From the NCBI GenBank assembly GCA_017990865.1, contig JAGNNB010000015.1, positions 1 to 17,816 on the forward strand: DNA of 17,816 nt, read 5' to 3'. Below, in pieces: positions 1 through 6,814 of the stretch. The position numbers were made by a program, and so were the translations under genes. Origin of the DNA: Lysobacteraceae bacterium (GTDB taxonomy: Bacteria; Pseudomonadota; Gammaproteobacteria; Xanthomonadales; Xanthomonadaceae). The number at the start of each line of letters is the position of its first letter. Within the stretch, counting starts at the first letter, position 1. The notes beneath the pieces are model-generated. The model worked only from the letters and a program-made list of their open reading frames with translations. It was not told where the DNA came from and searched no databases.

Positions 1-458
1 TCCTCGGCGATGCGTCCAGCCATTACCCCGAATTCCACGCGCGCTACCGCGGCTGCGAGCAAGTGCTGCGCGAAGCGGGCATCGCCGAGGACCCGGCGCT
101 GCAAGTCGATGCGCTGAGTTCGGAAGAGGAAGGTTACGAGGCGGCGAAGGCATTGCTCGGCCGCGGCGTGTTGTTCGATGCGGTGTTCGCGGCGAGCGAT
201 CTGATCGCGATCGGCGCGTTGCGCGCGTTGCTCGAACACGGCCTGCGCGTGCCCGAGGACGTGGCCGTGGTCGGCTTCGACGACATCGCCATGGCGCGCT
301 TCTGCAACCCACCGCTGACCACCGTGTTCCAGGACACCTCGCACGCGGGCGAGCAGTTGGTCGAAACGCTGCTGAAGCTGGTGAACGGGCAGCCGGCGGA
401 AAGCGCGATGCTGCCGGCCAAACTGATCGTTCGGCGCTCGACGCCTTCGGCTATCTGA
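1..458 (+). CDS. LacI-family transcriptional regulator, C-terminal part (5' end outside window)
   Basis: The reading frame is open from position 3 to the TGA at 456-458, so only the last ~151 residues of the effector-binding core are present; the N-terminal helix-turn-helix lies left of the window. The visible part is typical of LacI/GalR proteins: a region reading FAASDLIAIGALRAL, then VPEDVAVVGFDDI and a PPLTTV segment, which form the second lobe of the periplasmic-binding-protein-like sugar domain. In this family the protein is a cytoplasmic repressor or activator that releases DNA when it binds a sugar. It is convergent with the MFS sugar importer (66 bp between stops). Together with the neighbouring pullulanase and GH97 genes this makes it the probable maltodextrin-responsive regulator of the locus. 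The sugar specificity is inferred from context only. Confidence 0.93.
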   Translation, partial: LGDASSHYPEFHARYRGCEQVLREAGIAEDPALQVDALSSEEEGYEAAKALLGRGVLFDAVFAASDLIAIGALRALLEHGLRVPEDVAVVGFDDIAMARFCNPPLTTVFQDTSHAGEQLVETLLKLVNGQPAESAMLPAKLIVRRSTPSAI

Positions 459-524
459 GCGATTTTCCCGCTCGCAGCGGTTGTCGCAACGCAGCTCGTT
501 CGCGAAAACCCGCGGAAAAGCGGC

Positions 525-2012
525 TCAATGCGCTCCGGCGGCCGCATGCGCCTTCGGCTCGCGCACGCGCAACACCAACACACCGGCGATCGCCATGCTG
601 ACGCCGCCGAGGATCAGAATCTTCGCCGGATCGTCGCCGAACACGCCCTTGAGCAGAAATCCGAGCGTCGCCACCGCCACCAATTGCGGAATGACGATGA
701 AGAAATTGAAGATGCCCATGTACACGCCCATCTTCTGCGCCGGCAGGCTGTCCGACAGCAGGGCGTAGGGCAGCGAGAGAATCGACGCCCAGGCGAAACC
801 AATCCCGACCATCGAGACCATCAGCCAATCTTCGTTCGGCATGAACGGGATCGACGCGAGCCCGAGCCCGCCGAGCGCCAGATTCAACAAATGGCTCTTG
901 CGCAGTCCCCAGCGGCGCGCCATGAACGGAATCGCGATCGCCGCCAGCGCGGCGAAGCCGTTGTAGGCGGCGAACAGCACGCCCACCCAGTTCGCGCCGG
1001 TGTTGTACGCAGCCGAGGCGGCATCGCTGCTGCCGTAGTACACGGAGGTCACCGTGGCGGTGGTGTAGATCCACATCGCGAACAGCGCGAACCACGAGAA
1101 AAATTGCACCCAGGCGAGTTTGCGCATGGTTTCCGGCATGGCATAGATATCGATCATCACCTCCGCGAAGCCGTTGTCGCGACCGACCACGTTCAGCAGC
1201 AACAGGATCAGCCCGTACGCGGCGAGCAACGCGCCCAGCAGATACAACTCGCGCGGCAAGCCTTGCCACGCGACCGCCGCGATCGCCGCGATCCCGAGGA
1301 ACAGCCAGAACGTGCCGAAACGCGTGGTGCGCGTGAGGTCCAGCGGCGGGCGATCGAGCCCGGGGGCTTCGTCGTAGGCCTTGAGCGTCTCGGGCGGATA
1401 TTCGCGAGTGCTCAGTATCGTCCACAGAATCGCGCCGAGCAGCGCGGCGGCGCCGGCGTAGAAGGCGTAACGCACGGTGTCGGGCACTTCGCCGGGCGCG
1501 GCGGTGTTGGGCACGCCCCACTTCTCCAGGATCCACGGCAGCATGCCGGCGATCACCGAGCCCACGCCGATGAAGAAGCTCTGCATCGCATAGCCTTTCG
1601 CGCGCTGCGCCACCGGCAGTTGGTCGCCGACGAACGCGCGGAACGGTTCCATCGAAATATTGATCGAGGCGTCCAACACCCACAGCAAACCCGCGGCGAT
1701 CCACAGCGCGGAGGAATGCGGCATGAAGATCAGCGCGATCGACGAGAGGATCGCGCCGACCAGAAAATACGGACGGCGGCGACCGAGCCCGGTCCAGGTG
1801 CGGTCGGAGAAATAGCCGATGATCGGCTGCACGATCAATCCGGTCAGCGGCGCCGCGATCCACAGGCCCGGCAGCGAATCCATCTCCGCGCCCAGGGTCT
1901 GGAAGATGCGGCTGACGTTGGCGTTCTGCAGGGCGAAACCGAACTGAATGCCCAGGAAGCCGAAGCACATGTTCCAGATTTGCCAGAACGATAACTGCGG
2001 TTTGTGCTGCAT
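525..2012 (-). CDS. MFS sugar transporter, maltose/oligosaccharide type
   Basis: A 495-residue inner-membrane protein with about 12 hydrophobic segments. The N-terminal half carries a version of the MFS loop motif after the second helix (FSDRTWTGLGRRRPYF), and the DASINISMEPFRAFVGDQLP stretch is typical of the SLC45-like/maltose MFS carriers of Xanthomonas and Caulobacter. The start is placed at ATG 2010-2012 because an AAGGA Shine-Dalgarno lies 6 bases upstream and the hydrophobic N-terminus begins directly after it; the frame stays open to 2159, but that extension is arginine-rich and not protein-like. It lies downstream of the halogenase on the same strand with a 202-bp gap holding a candidate operator, so it may have its own promoter. 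Inferred role: proton-coupled import of maltose, glucose or short maltodextrins released by the pullulanase and GH97 enzymes. Exact substrate is not readable from sequence. Confidence 0.92.
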   Translation of the reverse strand: MQHKPQLSFWQIWNMCFGFLGIQFGFALQNANVSRIFQTLGAEMDSLPGLWIAAPLTGLIVQPIIGYFSDRTWTGLGRRRPYFLVGAILSSIALIFMPHSSALWIAAGLLWVLDASINISMEPFRAFVGDQLPVAQRAKGYAMQSFFIGVGSVIAGMLPWILEKWGVPNTAAPGEVPDTVRYAFYAGAAALLGAILWTILSTREYPPETLKAYDEAPGLDRPPLDLTRTTRFGTFWLFLGIAAIAAVAWQGLPRELYLLGALLAAYGLILLLLNVVGRDNGFAEVMIDIYAMPETMRKLAWVQFFSWFALFAMWIYTTATVTSVYYGSSDAASAAYNTGANWVGVLFAAYNGFAALAAIAIPFMARRWGLRKSHLLNLALGGLGLASIPFMPNEDWLMVSMVGIGFAWASILSLPYALLSDSLPAQKMGVYMGIFNFFIVIPQLVAVATLGFLLKGVFGDDPAKILILGGVSMAIAGVLVLRVREPKAHAAAGAH

Positions 2013-2018
2013 GAAGAA

Positions 2019-2023
2019 TCCTT
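2019..2023 (-). promoter_or_regulatory. Shine-Dalgarno of the MFS gene
   Basis: AAGGA on the minus strand, 6 bases before ATG 2010-2012. It decides between this start and longer readings of the same frame. Confidence 0.7.
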
Positions 2024-2033
2024 GGGCCGACCG

Positions 2034-2050
2034 ACCTCGCGGCGCGAGGT
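2034..2050 (-). promoter_or_regulatory. Perfect hairpin in the MFS leader
   Basis: ACCTCGC-GGC-GCGAGGT is a 7-bp perfect stem with a 3-base loop, 21 bases upstream of the MFS start codon and just before its Shine-Dalgarno. It would form in the 5' leader. It could be a stabilising or attenuating leader element, or chance in GC-rich DNA. There is no T-run, so it is not a classical terminator. Confidence 0.35.
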
Positions 2051-2165
2051 GGCGTGACGAAATGGGAAAAACAGGGCGGCGGGTCGAAACATGAGGCGAC
2101 GCCCGCCGCCGTGGGCGCGGAGCGTCCCGCATGGTAGGCGCGACGCTGCGATGCAGCATCCGCGA

Positions 2166-2179
2166 TGTAAACGTATTCA
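2166..2179. promoter_or_regulatory. Candidate LacI-family operator upstream of the MFS gene
   Basis: TGTAAACGTATTCA is an imperfect 14-bp palindrome centred on CG, the layout of LacI/GalR operators (family core close to AANCGNTT). It is an A/T-rich island in GC-rich DNA, about 155 bp upstream of the MFS start. Its core AAACGTATTC is almost the same as AAACGCATTC in the candidate site at 3740-3755. Binding is inferred. Confidence 0.5.
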
Positions 2180-2215
2180 GCCCGCTGCCCGCCCCGTCGA
2201 GCGGCGGCGCGGGCT
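2179..2215 (-). terminator. GC-rich hairpin overlapping the end of the halogenase gene
   Basis: AGCCCGC (2179-2185) and GCGGGCT (2209-2215) form a 7-bp stem on the minus strand starting at the halogenase stop codon. A GC-rich, partly pairing interior lies between the arms. No T-run follows, so this is at most a weak or processing-type terminator between the halogenase and MFS genes. Confidence 0.3.
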
Positions 2216-3726
2216 TACATCATCTTGGCCTTGCACTGGCGCTCGATGAACTCTTCGTGGGTCGGCATCACCCGCATGCAGTTGGCGATCACGCCGCGGA
2301 TGTTCTGCATGTAATCGGCGATCTTCTCTTCCGAATACACATCGACCAGTGCGTGGTAGGACTTCGGCTCCATCCGTTGGCCGTGCATCACCTGCATCCA
2401 GCTCGGCTCGGCGAACAACTCGCTGCCCTCGCGGAAGATACGGCCGTTGCTGTTGAACAGCGCCATTTTGCGCGTGAGCGATTCGGGCACGTCCATGGTC
2501 CGCACGTAGTTCCAGAACGGCGTGTCGTCGCGCTCGGTGGCGTGGTAGTGCAGGATGATGAAGTCGCGGATCTTGTCGAACTCGAAATCCGAATGCAGGT
2601 TGTATTCGTCGATATCGGCCTGATCGAAACCACCGTGCGGGAAGAACGCGGTGAGGCGCGCGATCGACGATTGGATGAGGTGGATGCTGGTCGATTCCAG
2701 CGGCTCCAGGAACCCGCTGGCCAAACCGATCGCGACCACGTTCTTGTTCCAGAACCGGTTGCGCTTGCCGGTGACGTAGCGGATCACACGCGGTTCGGCC
2801 AGCGCCTCGCCTTCCAGATTGTTCATCAGCAGCGCGGCGGCTTCGTCCTCGCTCGTGAACTTGCTGCTGAAGACATGCCCGTTGCCGACCCGATGCTGCA
2901 GCGGGATGCGCCACTGCCAACCGGCGTCGCGCGCGGTCGAGCGCGTGTACGGCGTGAGCGCCTGGGTGCGCGCGCAGGGCACGGCGATAGCGCGATCGCA
3001 GGGCAGCCAGTGCTGCCAATCGGTATAGCCGGTCTTCAGCGTCTGTTCGATCAAGATGCCGCGCAGGCCCGAGCAATCGACGAACAACTGCCCGGCGATG
3101 CGGTCGCCCTTGTCCAGCGTCAACGCGTTGATGTAGCCGGTTTCGGGATTCTGTTCGACGCCCACCACCTTGCCCTCGAAACGCTTCACCCCGCGCGCTT
3201 CGGCGTATTTGCGCAGAAAGCGGGCGTAGAGGCTGGCGTCGAAATGATAGGCGTAGGCGATGTCGGCCAACGGCGAGTTCGGGCGGTCGGTCACCGGCGG
3301 CAGAAAGCGGTTCTGGCGCGCCGCGAACGTGTTGATCGAATAATCGTCCAGCGGCGCCGCTTTGCCGGCCTGGTGCATCTTCAGCCAGTACTGGTAGAAC
3401 GGCACCAGCCCGAGGTCCTGACCGATCTTGCCGAAGCCATGGATATAGCTGTCGCCCAACCGGCCCCAGTTCACGAACTCGATGCCCAGCTTGAACGTGC
3501 CCATGGTCTCGCGGATGAATTCGTATTCATCCAGATCGAGCGCCTGGTTGTAGAGCTTGATCATCGGAATGGTGGCTTCGCCGACGCCGACGATGCCGAT
3601 TTCCTCGGATTCGACCAGCCGAATCGAATACTCTGGCGACAGCACCTTGGCCAAGGCCGCGGCGGTCATCCAACCCGCGGTGCCGCCCCCCAGAATCACG
3701 ATTTCGGTAACGCGACCACTGCTCAT
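2215..3726 (-). CDS. Tryptophan-halogenase-like flavin-dependent halogenase
   Basis: A 503-residue flavoprotein of the tryptophan halogenase family (PF04820). Residues 13-19 are the GGGTAGW dinucleotide-binding motif. Lys79 (TFKLGIEFVNW) and Glu344 (EPLESTSIH) match the catalytic Lys79/Glu346 pair of PrnA, and WQWRIP at 270-275 is the WxWxIP motif that separates these halogenases from flavin monooxygenases. The start at ATG 3724-3726 is chosen because GAGGGG lies 9 bases upstream; the in-frame ATG at 3733-3735 directly abuts that site. There is no signal peptide, so it is cytoplasmic. It needs reduced FAD from a separate reductase, not seen here. Halogenases of this kind sit beside TonB-dependent receptors and sugar genes in Xanthomonas, Caulobacter and Brevundimonas; BrvH from Brevundimonas brominates free indole. 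The native substrate is unknown, so tryptophan should not be assumed. Confidence 0.93.
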   Translation of the reverse strand: MSSGRVTEIVILGGGTAGWMTAAALAKVLSPEYSIRLVESEEIGIVGVGEATIPMIKLYNQALDLDEYEFIRETMGTFKLGIEFVNWGRLGDSYIHGFGKIGQDLGLVPFYQYWLKMHQAGKAAPLDDYSINTFAARQNRFLPPVTDRPNSPLADIAYAYHFDASLYARFLRKYAEARGVKRFEGKVVGVEQNPETGYINALTLDKGDRIAGQLFVDCSGLRGILIEQTLKTGYTDWQHWLPCDRAIAVPCARTQALTPYTRSTARDAGWQWRIPLQHRVGNGHVFSSKFTSEDEAAALLMNNLEGEALAEPRVIRYVTGKRNRFWNKNVVAIGLASGFLEPLESTSIHLIQSSIARLTAFFPHGGFDQADIDEYNLHSDFEFDKIRDFIILHYHATERDDTPFWNYVRTMDVPESLTRKMALFNSNGRIFREGSELFAEPSWMQVMHGQRMEPKSYHALVDVYSEEKIADYMQNIRGVIANCMRVMPTHEEFIERQCKAKMM

Positions 3727-3735
3727 GTCCGACAT

Positions 3736-3741
3736 CCCCTC
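3736..3741 (-). promoter_or_regulatory. Shine-Dalgarno of the halogenase gene
   Basis: GAGGGG on the minus strand, 9 bases before ATG 3724-3726 and with no spacing to the ATG at 3733-3735. It favours the downstream start. It touches the end of the candidate operator at 3740-3755. Confidence 0.6.
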
Positions 3742-3755
3742 GAATGCGTTTTCGA
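3740..3755. promoter_or_regulatory. Candidate LacI-family operator in the halogenase/pullulanase divergent promoter
   Basis: TCGAATGCGTTTTCGA is a 16-bp imperfect palindrome (6 of 8 pairs) centred on CG. Read on the minus strand its core is AAACGCATTC, matching AAACGTATTC of the site at 2166-2179. It lies in the 127-bp divergent gap, overlapping the halogenase leader, where a bound repressor could block both directions. Inferred, not shown. Confidence 0.45.
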
Positions 3756-3853
3756 CTGTTGCCAAAGGCGCCCAGTATGCGACGGACGCGGCCGGGCGGC
3801 ACCCCATCCGTCCCGGTCGCGGACGATACGCCGAAACCCTCGCGCTGTGGTTG

Positions 3854-6688
3854 ATGCGGGTCAGTCTGGCTTTGGCGGCCGCGACCGCCTCGACGGTGGT
3901 CGGCGCCCGCCCGATCACCGATCCCGCCTATAGCGAAGCCGTGTTGCGGGCGGACTGCGATGCCGCCGCGTCGAGCCGCGTGTTGGATGCTCAGGCCGGC
4001 CCGATGCCTGACGCGCGAGCGTACTGGCTGGATGGGTGGCTGATCCAATGGCCCGGCGCGAAGGCCGAAGGCCGGTTCCGCTTGTATCACTCGGCGACGG
4101 CGGCATTGGTCGCCGAACCGGGCAAACCCGTGCGCGGTGCCGACGGGTTTCTCGAACTAAAACCGGTAAAGGTCAAACTGGCGTCCGCCACCGCCGCACG
4201 CTTTAAGTTCGTGGGGGAAGGGTTGCGATTGGCGTTGAAAGATGACGAAGACATGCTGATTCGTCGATGGGAGGCGCTGCAGAATCAAATGCTCCTCGTA
4301 AGAGAAGACGCGGAGGGGCGATTGCTGGATGCGACAGCGACCCAGTTGCCGGGCGTGTTGGACGATGCTTATCGCACAGCTGCTTCCTCCACGTTACTGG
4401 GCGCCAGCCAAACGGAAAAGCAGACCTCACGATTCGAGGTATGGGCACCTACAGCGCAATCCATCTACCTTTGCGTCTACTCGAACGCGGTCGATGCGGC
4501 GATCTCCGGTCGCCAAATGCTCATGAGCGCCGAAGATGGCGTATGGCATGGCTCACTCAACCGAGATTTGACCGGACATAGTTATACCTACCTCGTCGAC
4601 GTCTACGTCCCCAACGTCGGTATCGTGCGCAATCGCGTCACCGATCCTTATTCGGTCGCGCTGACCGCCGATTCCAACCGCAGCGTCGTCCTCGATCTCG
4701 ATAATCCTTCGACCAAACCCGATGGCTGGGACGCCGCGCAGCGTCCGGCGGCAGCCGCATCGAATACGGATATGTCGGTGTACGAACTGCACGTGCGCGA
4801 TTTCTCGCGCGACGACGCGAGCGTGCGACCCGCATGGCGCGGCAAATATCTCGCGTTCACCGAACGCGACGCCGCCGGCATGCGCCATCTGCGCGCGTTG
4901 GCCGATGCCGGCATGACCGATGTGCATCTCCTGCCCGTGTTCGACATCGCCACCGTGCCCGAAACCGGCTGCGCGACGCCCGAGCTGCCCGCCGCTGCGC
5001 CGGACAGCGAGGCGACACAAGCCGCCATCGTCGCCGTCGCGGCGAAAGACTGCTTCAACTGGGGCTACGACCCGTTCCACTTCAACGCGCCCGAAGGCAG
5101 CTACGCCACCGATGCGAACGATGCCGCCGCGCGCATTCGCGAATTCCGCGCGATGGTGCAGGCGCTGCACGCCGCCGGCCTGCGTGTGGGCATGGATGTG
5201 GTCTACAACCATGCCTCCGCGGCCGGTCAGGCGCAGACTTCGGTGCTCGATCGCATCGTGCCGGGTTACTACCACCGCCTCAATGCGAACGGCCGCGTGG
5301 AGATGTCCACCTGCTGCGCCAACACCGCCACCGAACATCGGATGATGGCGAAGCTGATGATCGATTCGGCCGCGTTGTGGGCGAAGCACTACCGCATCGA
5401 CTCGTTCCGCTTCGATTTGATGGGCCACCAACCGCGCGAAGCGATGGAGCGCCTGCAAGCGCGCGTGGACGCCGCCGCAGGACGGCACGTCCCGCTGATC
5501 GGCGAGGGCTGGAATTTCGGCGAGATCGCGAACGGCTCGCGCTTCATGCAGGCCTCGCAGTTGTCGCTGCAGAACAGCGGGATCGCGACCTTCAGCGATC
5601 GCGCGCGGGACGCGTTGCGCGGCGGCGGCTGTTGCGACCGCGGCGAAGGGCTGGTCGCGAACGTCGGTTGGCTCAACGATGCGCGCGATCCCGCGAGCGA
5701 GGGCGACCCGAAACGTCGCGCCGAACGCATGCGGATCGCCGATTTGGCGCGCATGGGCCTCGCCGGCACGCTGCGCGACGTGCGCATGCGCGGCGCCGAT
5801 GGCGAGGATAAAACGCTGTCGCAATTCGATTACGCCGGACAGCCCGCCGGTTACGCCGCCGAACCGGGCGAGGTGGTCAATTACGTCGAAAATCACGACA
5901 ACATGACCCTGTTCGATCTGAACGCCTTGCGCTTGCCGCGCGACACCTCGCGCGAAGACCGCGCGCGGGTGCAATTGCTCGGCGCGGCGACGACCGCGTT
6001 CAGCCAGGGCGTGGCGTATTACCACGCCGGCATCGACATCCTGCGTTCGAAATCGCTGGACCGGAACAGTTTCGATTCCGGCGACGTGTTCAATCGGCTC
6101 GACTGGTCGTATCGCGGCAACGGCTTCGGTGTGGGCTTGCCGCCGAAAGCCGAAAACGGCGCGGATTGGCCGTGGCTCAAACCGGTGTTGGCCGATCGCA
6201 CGATCGCGCCGACCGCAAAAGACATCGCATGGATGCGCGATGCGTTCCGTGACTTGCTGCGCATCCGCGCGAGTTCGTCGCTGTTCCGCCTGCGCAGCGC
6301 CGGGGATGTGCGTCGCAGGCTCTCGTTCCGCAATGTCGGGCCGGAACAGAATCCGGCGGTGCTCGTCGTGCATTTGAACGGCGCCGGCATCGCAGACGGG
6401 CTCGAAGCTGCGCACGAAATCACGGCGGGCGAGGCGCTGGCGCAAGCATCGAAAGCCGCGCCTTATCCCGACGCGGTATTCCGCGAAATTCTGTATTTCG
6501 TCAATGCATCGGCCGAGACGCAGACACTGAGGCTGGGCGAAGAACGGAATAAACCTTACGTTCTGCATCCGGTACAGCGCTCCCCGCAAGCGACCGATCC
6601 GCGTCCGAAGCATCAGGCGCGTTACGACAAACGCACGGGCGAGTTCGAAATTCCCGCGCGCACGGCGGTGGTGTATGTCGTTGAGTGA
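3854..6688 (+). CDS. pulA: Secreted pullulanase-type alpha-1,6-glucosidase (GH13)
   Basis: A 944-residue debranching enzyme that cuts alpha-1,6 links in pullulan, amylopectin and limit dextrins. The start at ATG 3854 gives a signal peptide (MRVSLALAAATASTVVGA, cleavage about residue 18); no lipobox is seen, so periplasmic or secreted rather than lipid-anchored. After an N-terminal beta region comes a CBM48-like segment (FEVWAPTAQSIYLCVY) and the GH13 barrel starting at SVYELHVRDFS. The pullulanase signature NWGYDP is present, followed by region I MDVVYNH (447-453), region II FRFDLMGH with nucleophile Asp521, region III EGWNF with acid/base Glu551, and region IV VENHDN with Asp682. Length and the STCCANTATEH segment fit the pullulanase-type family. 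No clear Shine-Dalgarno precedes 3854; TTG at 3851 and an upstream ATG at 3725 are alternatives. Residues about 100-262 are encoded by lower-GC DNA. Confidence 0.95.
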   Translation: MRVSLALAAATASTVVGARPITDPAYSEAVLRADCDAAASSRVLDAQAGPMPDARAYWLDGWLIQWPGAKAEGRFRLYHSATAALVAEPGKPVRGADGFLELKPVKVKLASATAARFKFVGEGLRLALKDDEDMLIRRWEALQNQMLLVREDAEGRLLDATATQLPGVLDDAYRTAASSTLLGASQTEKQTSRFEVWAPTAQSIYLCVYSNAVDAAISGRQMLMSAEDGVWHGSLNRDLTGHSYTYLVDVYVPNVGIVRNRVTDPYSVALTADSNRSVVLDLDNPSTKPDGWDAAQRPAAAASNTDMSVYELHVRDFSRDDASVRPAWRGKYLAFTERDAAGMRHLRALADAGMTDVHLLPVFDIATVPETGCATPELPAAAPDSEATQAAIVAVAAKDCFNWGYDPFHFNAPEGSYATDANDAAARIREFRAMVQALHAAGLRVGMDVVYNHASAAGQAQTSVLDRIVPGYYHRLNANGRVEMSTCCANTATEHRMMAKLMIDSAALWAKHYRIDSFRFDLMGHQPREAMERLQARVDAAAGRHVPLIGEGWNFGEIANGSRFMQASQLSLQNSGIATFSDRARDALRGGGCCDRGEGLVANVGWLNDARDPASEGDPKRRAERMRIADLARMGLAGTLRDVRMRGADGEDKTLSQFDYAGQPAGYAAEPGEVVNYVENHDNMTLFDLNALRLPRDTSREDRARVQLLGAATTAFSQGVAYYHAGIDILRSKSLDRNSFDSGDVFNRLDWSYRGNGFGVGLPPKAENGADWPWLKPVLADRTIAPTAKDIAWMRDAFRDLLRIRASSSLFRLRSAGDVRRRLSFRNVGPEQNPAVLVVHLNGAGIADGLEAAHEITAGEALAQASKAAPYPDAVFREILYFVNASAETQTLRLGEERNKPYVLHPVQRSPQATDPRPKHQARYDKRTGEFEIPARTAVVYVVE

Positions 6689-6724
6689 CCTGAGGCGGAG
6701 TGGCGAAATGCTCGATGAAGGATC

Positions 6725-6738
6725 GGGCCTTCCGGCCC
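6725..6738. repeat. REP-like palindrome between the pullulanase and GH97 genes
   Basis: GGGCC-TTCC-GGCCC is a perfect 5-bp stem with a 4-base loop. With the adjoining CTCCCACAA, its reverse complement reads TTGTGGGAGGGCCGGAAGGCCC, close to a dispersed intergenic repeat I remember from Lysobacter/Xanthomonas-type genomes. It may protect or attenuate the transcript. Family assignment is from memory. Confidence 0.5.
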
Positions 6739-6779
6739 TCCCACAAACACCAGCGAACCTCCCACAAACACGAGCGGCT
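6738..6779. repeat. Two tandem copies of a 21-bp unit
   Basis: Copy 1 is 6738-6758 and copy 2 is 6759-6779. Both begin CTCCCACAAACAC followed by (C/G)AGCG, and a degenerate third start (CTCCCT) follows. The block continues directly from the palindrome at 6725-6738 and lies just upstream of the GH97 ribosome binding site. Confidence 0.75.
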
Positions 6780-6803
6780 CTCCCTGCGATCTTCACATTG
6801 AAC

Positions 6804-6807
6804 AGGA
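6804..6807 (+). promoter_or_regulatory. Shine-Dalgarno of the GH97 gene
   Basis: AGGA 7 bases before ATG 6815, supporting that start. Confidence 0.6.
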
Positions 6808-6814
6808 TTTTGCG

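Noticed and set aside
477..492. Possible hairpin (GCGGTTG-TCG-CAACGC) between the convergent LacI and MFS genes.
   Set aside because: Only four clean base pairs plus a bulge and no T-run, so too weak to call a terminator.
528..1994. A 488-codon plus-strand open frame opposite the MFS transporter.
   Set aside because: It is dominated by Arg, His, Gln and Glu and is the complement of hydrophobic codons of the membrane helices, not a real protein.
2013..2159. N-terminal extension of the MFS transporter to 2159.
   Set aside because: It is Arg/Pro-rich and not membrane-like, while an AAGGA site supports the start at 2012.
3557..3853. N-terminal extension of the pullulanase into and across the halogenase start region.
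   Set aside because: It would bury the signal peptide beginning at 3854 and overlap the divergent gene; the extension has no family similarity.
2131..3933. A 600-codon plus-strand open frame opposite the halogenase gene.
   Set aside because: It has the same antisense composition, no recognisable motif, and the minus strand carries an intact halogenase.
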